DNA from: Hyphomicrobium sp.
GTDB lineage: Bacteria; Pseudomonadota; Alphaproteobacteria; Rhizobiales; Hyphomicrobiaceae
Assembly: GCF_009026145.1 (NCBI RefSeq)
Contig: NZ_WBUE01000011.1
Coordinates: 1-40,117 of the forward strand
DNA: 40,117 nt
Direction: 5' to 3'
The position numbers were made by a program, and so were the translations under genes. Within the stretch, counting starts at the first letter, position 1. Every line of letters starts with the position of its first letter. Shown piece by piece: positions 32,554 to 40,117 of the stretch. The notes under the pieces are model-generated. The model did not search any database and was not told where the DNA came from. It worked only from the letters and a program-made list of their open reading frames with translations.

Positions 32554-33297
32554 GTGAGCGGCGATGACATCGTCACGGCGGCGGTGCTGGTGATCGGCGA
32601 CGAGATCCTTTCCGGCCGCACGCGTGATCAGAACATCAACTACATCGCGGCGCACTGCACGCGTGTCGGCATCCGTCTGCAGGAGGTGCGCGTCGTCGCC
32701 GACGACGAGGACGCCATCATCGAGGCGGTCAACGCGCTGCGTGCACGCTATACCTACCTCATCACCACCGGCGGCATCGGTCCGACGCACGACGACATCA
32801 CGGCGGACGCGATCGCCAAGGCGCTCGGCGTTTCAATCGATCACGATCCGCGTGCTGTGGAGTTGCTCAGCACGTACTTCGCCAAGCGCGGCGTCGAGCC
32901 GACCCCGGCCCGCATGCGCATGGCGCGCATTCCTTGCGGCGCGGAGCTCATCACCAACGCCATTTCGGTCGCGCCCGGCTTCATGATCGGCAACGTCGTC
33001 GTGCTCGCCGGCGTGCCCGACGTCATGCAAGTGATGCTCGATGATGTGACGGCGCGGCTGCGCACGGGGGCAAAAATGCTCACGGCGACGATCCAACTTT
33101 CCCGCGCCGAGGGAGATGTCGCCGATTTGTTCGCTGCTCATCAACAAGAGTTTCCGGATGTTGCAATGGGCAGCTATCCATCGTTCGCCGAGGGGCGTGT
33201 CTCCACTCAACTTGTTCTGCGCTCGACAGATTCAGCGCTGCTCGAGCGCGCACGAGAAGCTCTGCTGCTGGCGCTTTTGGCGCGCGGTTTATTGTGA
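32554..33297 (+). CDS. MoaB/CinA N-terminal-like molybdopterin-binding domain protein
   Basis: A 247-residue protein. The N-terminal molybdopterin-binding fold (about residues 7-170) has AAVLVIGDEILSGRTRDQNI, then NYIAAHCTRVGIRLQEVRVV and LITTGGIGPTHDDITADAIA, the motif shared by MoaB, MogA, GephyrinG and CinA. The C-terminal 80 residues are like the middle part of CinA, but the CinA nicotinamide-nucleotide amidase domain is absent. The start is a GTG with ggagagaa upstream. No molybdopterin biosynthesis genes are nearby. The activity may be the ADP-ribose pyrophosphatase known from CinA N-terminal regions, or adenylation of molybdopterin. Confidence 0.88.
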   Translation: MSGDDIVTAAVLVIGDEILSGRTRDQNINYIAAHCTRVGIRLQEVRVVADDEDAIIEAVNALRARYTYLITTGGIGPTHDDITADAIAKALGVSIDHDPRAVELLSTYFAKRGVEPTPARMRMARIPCGAELITNAISVAPGFMIGNVVVLAGVPDVMQVMLDDVTARLRTGAKMLTATIQLSRAEGDVADLFAAHQQEFPDVAMGSYPSFAEGRVSTQLVLRSTDSALLERAREALLLALLARGLL

Positions 33298-33461
33298 ATT
33301 AGCGGCCATGCGTCGCAGCGGCGGCATCACGCAGTGATTTGCCGCGTTATCTCCTCTTCCTGCTGTTTGTTGCAAGCCGCGCCGGGGGGTGTCGGTCGCG
33401 GAACCGAGTGTTCCGCGCCGTCGTTCTCGCGGTCGCACAATAACAGACACGGAGTTTGGTA

Positions 33462-34769
33462 ATGGCGTGGAACCAATCCACCTGGGCGAAGCGCGTTCGC
33501 CTGGTGTGCATCGCCTCGGTCGCTTCCGCGATCGCTGCGGTGGCCATTCCGGCGACGACGACAACGCCCGCAGAGGCGAAGACGCCGGGGAAGACGTATT
33601 GCTTTGTTGGCAAGTGCCATCGCGTGAAGACCATTGAGGAGACGCAGGCGCTGGTAGGCGTCGAGCAGTCGATCACCGCCTCGCATTACGATGACTGCAG
33701 CAAGGACCGCTACAATCCCTGCGGTCTCACTTCGTCGGGCGAGCGCTTCCATCCCGATCGTCCCGACAATACCGCGAGCCCGATCTATCCCGACGGCACG
33801 CAGCTGCTCGTGTGGAGTCCGAAGAACAAGCGCGCGCTCGTCGTGCGCGTGAACAACGCCGGACCCTACTGGGGTAACCGCACGCTCGATCTGTCGCGTG
33901 CTGCCGCCGAGAAGCTCGGCTTCGAAGGCGAGGGTGTCGCCGATTTGAAAGTGCGCGTGATCAAGGCGCCCGAGCCGGAAGAGACCCGCTACGTCAAGGA
34001 GCGCGAGTACGATCCTGTTCCGGGTGACATCGGCCAGTACGCGAGCCTCGATGACGCGCAGCGCGGCATGGCCGTGGTGCTGGCATTCAAGGCCACGACC
34101 GGCTCGCCGTTCGCTCCGGTGACGACGGCCAACGCCTTCTCGGGCCAGAGCATCGGTTCGGACGACATGCTGGTGGCCGAGGCGCCGCAGGCGATGGGTC
34201 GCGCGGTGACCGTCGCCTATACGCCGCCAATGACGCCGCTGGCTTTTGGCGGCTTCCGCGCGCAGAGCCGTGCCGACGGCAACACCGCGCAGTCGCGCGG
34301 GGACGAGCTTGCGCTCAACCAGTCGACGTGGGACGAGGATCGCGTCATCGAAGAGTCGGTAGAGATCTCGGCCATCACCGAGACCTCCTCCATCACGGAA
34401 GTCGTGGCACCGGAGCCGAGGCAGGCACCGGAGCCGAGGCAGGCCCCGGAGGCGAAAGTGAGCGCCAAGGCAAAGCTCGCCGCCGCGGTCTACCAGGACG
34501 AGAAGCCGCGCAAGAAGAAGTCGGCGCGCAATCGCGATGCCGACAACTCGGACAAGTCCAGCAAGTCCGCTAAGTCGAGCAAGTCGGCCAAGTCCGAGCG
34601 GCGCCGCTCGCGCAAGCAGGTGGCGAGCTACGAGGAGCGTGGCAGCCGCAGCTCGCGCGGCGAGCGCGAGGAGGCCTCGCGCGTCGCTTACTCGGCCGAG
34701 CGCAGCTACGGCAGCGAGGGCAGCCGCAGTGCCGGCCAGACCATGTCGGACAACCTCAGACCGCTGTAA
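33462..34769 (+). CDS. RlpA-like double-psi beta-barrel secreted protein
   Basis: A 435-residue envelope protein with a signal peptide (about residues 10-42, ending PAEA). The RlpA-type domain runs from SITASHYDD to about residue 165: GLTSSGERFHPDRPDNTASP, then LVWSPKNKRALVVRVNNAGP and YWGNRTLDLSRAAAEKLGFE. Classical RlpA cuts glycan strands and has RVND-GP; here the Asp is Asn132, while Glu94 remains. A long disordered tail follows, with a tandem EPRQAP repeat and a Ser/Lys/Arg-rich end (SSKSAKSSKSAKSERRRSRK). There is no SPOR domain. The start is supported by ggag at 33451-33454. Confidence 0.82.
   Translation: MAWNQSTWAKRVRLVCIASVASAIAAVAIPATTTTPAEAKTPGKTYCFVGKCHRVKTIEETQALVGVEQSITASHYDDCSKDRYNPCGLTSSGERFHPDRPDNTASPIYPDGTQLLVWSPKNKRALVVRVNNAGPYWGNRTLDLSRAAAEKLGFEGEGVADLKVRVIKAPEPEETRYVKEREYDPVPGDIGQYASLDDAQRGMAVVLAFKATTGSPFAPVTTANAFSGQSIGSDDMLVAEAPQAMGRAVTVAYTPPMTPLAFGGFRAQSRADGNTAQSRGDELALNQSTWDEDRVIEESVEISAITETSSITEVVAPEPRQAPEPRQAPEAKVSAKAKLAAAVYQDEKPRKKKSARNRDADNSDKSSKSAKSSKSAKSERRRSRKQVASYEERGSRSSRGEREEASRVAYSAERSYGSEGSRSAGQTMSDNLRPL
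34420..34449 (+). repeat. Short tandem repeat within the RlpA-like tail
   Basis: Two near-identical units of about 18 bases encode EPRQAP twice in a row (cggagccgaggcaggcacc, then cggagccgaggcaggcccc). They form part of the low-complexity tail that also contains repeated agtccgctaag/agtcggccaag units at 34555-34600. Confidence 0.7.
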
Positions 34770-34790
34770 GCTCGCGGACTAAGACCATCA

Positions 34791-34826
34791 GCCGGAAGCG
34801 ATCGATTGGATCGCTTCCGGCCTTTT
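34791..34826 (+). terminator. Intrinsic terminator after the RlpA-like gene
   Basis: Arms gccggaagcgatc (34791-34803) and gatcgcttccggc (34809-34821) are exact complements with a 5-base loop, followed by cttttg. It lies about 20 bases past the stop codon. Confidence 0.85.
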
Positions 34827-34958
34827 GATCTGCGAGTTGGCGTCTCTCGCCGCGAAGCGGCAAGGGCCCAAGGGGCCCCGCGCCTTAGGCGCGGCCATCA
34901 GCTCGCGCGAGCAGGGCCGCATACACGTTTCTCTCCCCTCGTGTCGGTGAGAAAAACT

Positions 34959-35573
34959 CTAACGCAACAGGGCGGCGGGAAGGCTGAAGGCCGACCCGCC
35001 GTCTTTGTATGCGACGAACAGGTCGTACTCGGCCTCGAGCGTGTCGAGGAACGTGGCGACGAGATCCATCAGGGCCCCGAGCGGAATGCGCCGGGCGACG
35101 AGGAAATTCTCGCCCGCCACCAGCGGCGCCGTGTCGGAGATCGCCGGCGCATCCTCGGCGATCATCGCGCGGCTTCTGACGTAGGCCAGGAGCCCGTCGC
35201 CGGCATCGAAGTCGGCGGCGCTGACGTCGGCGCACTCCGCCACGGCATCCAGCAGTATCACCGTGCCGGCGAGGTAGAGGCGCGCCATCATGGCGAACCG
35301 CTCTTCGTTGAGCGCCACCTCGGTTGCCCACTCGCGCCCTTTGAGCACGCGAGAAATGAGCGTCAGCTCGAAGGTGCGGATACGCTCGATGGCGGCCCGC
35401 TGGCCGGCGCGCAGCTCGATGATCTGGTCGGGCTCGCGCGGCGGCGGGCCGGGCCAGATGTAGAGCACGCTGGTCAAGTCCTCGCCGGCGGCGAGCGCCG
35501 CGTCGAGGTGCTCGGCCAAGAGGTAGACGCTGGCCGGCGCATCGAGCCGCTTCATCGTCGCGTCGTCAGTCAT
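34959..35573 (-). CDS. Uncharacterised 204-residue helical protein
   Basis: An apparently cytoplasmic, mostly helical protein with acidic character. Segments include SVYLLAEHLDAALAAGEDLT, then LYIWPGPPPREPDQIIELRA, AAIERIRTFELTLISRVLKG and RFAMMARLYLAGTVILLDAV. I do not recognise the family and see no catalytic motif. Codon usage is like that of the neighbours, and the frame is long and uninterrupted with an ATG at 35573, which supports it being real. It stands alone between a convergent terminator on the left and the paired repeat elements on the right. Confidence 0.65.
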   Translation of the reverse strand: MTDDATMKRLDAPASVYLLAEHLDAALAAGEDLTSVLYIWPGPPPREPDQIIELRAGQRAAIERIRTFELTLISRVLKGREWATEVALNEERFAMMARLYLAGTVILLDAVAECADVSAADFDAGDGLLAYVRSRAMIAEDAPAISDTAPLVAGENFLVARRIPLGALMDLVATFLDTLEAEYDLFVAYKDGGSAFSLPAALLR

Positions 35574-35628
35574 GTCATCCCCGGCTCCTTTGCCAGAAGT
35601 TCGTCATGCCGGTTACACCCCCCAATTC

Positions 35629-35878
35629 CGTCATGGCCGCGTAGGCGGCCATCCATGCAAGCATCCAAGAACACGACGCTTTGGAGAACGCACCTACGCT
35701 GAAGCGTGTCGTGGATCCCGGCCTCCGCCGGGATGACGTTGTGAAAGCGACGGGCGCACCTTCCGTTTCGTCATGGCCGCGCAGGCGGCCATCCACGCAA
35801 GTGGCAACGCATTCGACACGGTCGAGAGCGCACCTGCGCTGAAGCGTGTCGTGGGTGCCCGCCTCCGCGGGCATGACG
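35629..35878. repeat. Two direct copies of a 110-bp double-hairpin element
   Basis: Copy A is 35629-35738 and copy B is 35769-35878, each 110 bp, each beginning cgtcatggccgc and ending atgacg. Both have two hairpins. The left one (atggccgc ... gcggccat) is conserved. In the right one the stem is tcccggc/gccggga in copy A and tgcccgc/gcgggca in copy B, both with loop ctcc. A block gcacct(a/g)cgctgaagcgtgtcgt is shared, while the centre of the element differs. The elements fill the gap between two minus-strand genes. Confidence 0.88.
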
Positions 35879-35901
35879 GTGAGGGAGAGCGGGCCGTCGC
35901 C

Positions 35902-36198
35902 TCAGTCATCGCTTCTCTTCGCAATTGCGCGCATCATCATTTTGGGTTTGCCAGCTGCCTTAGGCTTTGTCTGCCGTAAGGACTTCGATCGAGATGAAGG
36001 CGCCGGCAGAAGTGGTGCCGGCAATGGAGCAGGGATTATGGGCGTCTGCACAGATTGCTCCTGCATAGCGATTCTCGTGAGTTCCTGCTGCCGCCCGAGC
36101 AATTGCTGTCCTTGATGGATCAATCGTGCGTCGATGCTGTGAACCCAAAGAACGGTAATCAGCGCTCCAAGGAGCACTACGCATACAATCCACAGCAT
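35902..36198 (-). CDS. Small membrane protein downstream of nrdJ
   Basis: A 98-residue protein: an N-terminal membrane helix (LWIVCVVLLGALITVLWVHS), a helical segment (QGQQLLGRQQELTRIAMQEQ), a Pro/Ala-rich linker (TPIIPAPLPAPLLPAPSS) and a strongly basic C-terminus. The ATG at 36198 has an aggag 6 bases upstream, good evidence for translation. It begins 26 bases after the nrdJ stop on the same strand, so it may be read from the nrdJ transcript. No family is recognised; the layout suggests a membrane-tethered basic tail that could contact nucleic acid or phospholipid. Confidence 0.65.
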   Translation of the reverse strand: MLWIVCVVLLGALITVLWVHSIDARLIHQGQQLLGRQQELTRIAMQEQSVQTPIIPAPLPAPLLPAPSSRSKSLRQTKPKAAGKPKMMMRAIAKRSDD

Positions 36199-36224
36199 CG
36201 ACTTCTCCTATTCTGAGGTTTGGA

Positions 36225-39959
<3,735 letters not shown>

Positions 39960-40117
39960 AAGTATCCCCCGAGGATTTAGTCGTGGCCGGCGCCAACGCG
40001 AGAAGAGGGGGCGCACGCAATGCTGATTTGTTGAACGCTCGACTGGATGCAGCGGGCACAAACTCACCCTCGGCGAAAGCGGTGCCTTCGCCTGCTGCCT
40101 GCACGATGTGGGATGGG
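39960..40117 (-). other. Leader of nrdJ
   Basis: About 158 bases to the window edge. No B12-box or other conserved cobalamin riboswitch element can be recognised in the part visible, and no coding frame is supported. The true promoter may lie beyond the window. Confidence 0.35.

Noticed and set aside
39960..40117. Cobalamin riboswitch upstream of the B12-dependent reductase
   Set aside because: Looked for on the minus strand because the enzyme uses B12. The conserved B12-box and neighbouring motifs are not present in the visible 158 bases.

Overview
The window is about 40 kb of GC-rich DNA with the codon usage and gene content of an alphaproteobacterium, most likely a member of Hyphomicrobiales (Rhizobiales). 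This placement is inferred from a B12-dependent ribonucleotide reductase (NrdJ) of the alphaproteobacterial form, tandem DUF1223 proteins, an alphaproteobacterial EF-G-like GTPase, RlpA-like and SfsA proteins, and GC-rich palindromic repeats of the type common in that order. It reads as ordinary chromosome. I see no phage, plasmid, CRISPR array, tRNA or rRNA gene, and no intact insertion sequence.

Layout. 1-0.5 kb: palindromic repeats running inside an open minus-strand frame that leaves the window. 0.5-2.2 kb: two tandem DUF1223 thioredoxin-like secreted proteins, with two exact micro-duplications beside and inside them. 2.3-5.85 kb: an efflux operon (TetR regulator with a perfect palindromic operator, HlyD-like membrane fusion protein, ABC ATPase, ABC-2 permease frameshifted near its 3' end). 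5.9-7.6 kb: two uncharacterised genes. 7.6-9.4 kb: YaiI/YqxD protein, Met-rich Spy-like periplasmic protein, DUF6869-like protein. 9.7-11.4 kb: ammonium transporter plus a one-helix small protein. 11.7-14.2 kb: homocysteine methyltransferase, remains of a TetR gene, a small cationic secreted peptide, a SnoaL-like protein. 14.35-15.5 kb: a GYF-domain membrane protein of visibly lower GC, followed by about 0.9 kb without genes that ends in palindromic repeats.

16.4-18.8 kb: polysaccharide deacetylase, then a TetR-VOC pair with its operator. 18.9-21.9 kb: a broken Cys-rich secreted protein, DUF486 membrane protein, short-chain dehydrogenase, a 59-residue membrane protein, and a two-gene unit containing a possible sortase-like protein. 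22.3-26.3 kb: aspartate aminotransferase, a small ORF and the EF-G-like GTPase. 26.36-27.3 kb: a fluoride riboswitch with a readable terminator/antiterminator controlling crcB and a DUF190 gene. 27.4-31.6 kb: carotenoid oxygenase, exported catalase-like haem protein, and an msrB-DUF1232-msrA operon whose Msr proteins both carry export signals. 31.7-33.3 kb: sfsA and a MoaB/CinA-type protein flanking a MITE-like inverted repeat. 33.4-36.2 kb: RlpA-like protein, an unknown gene, two 110-bp palindromic elements, a small membrane protein. 36.2-40 kb: nrdJ.

The strongest signals are the fluoride switch (promoter, aptamer, switching strand and terminator all legible), the paired 110-bp elements with compensatory stem changes, the envelope oxidative-repair cluster, and three disrupted frames (5.73, 13.14 and 19.0 kb), which could be real decay or base-calling errors. 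I did not find a system I can call clearly new. The best candidates for undescribed biology are the amt-linked small protein, the sortase-like two-gene unit and the 110-bp element family.
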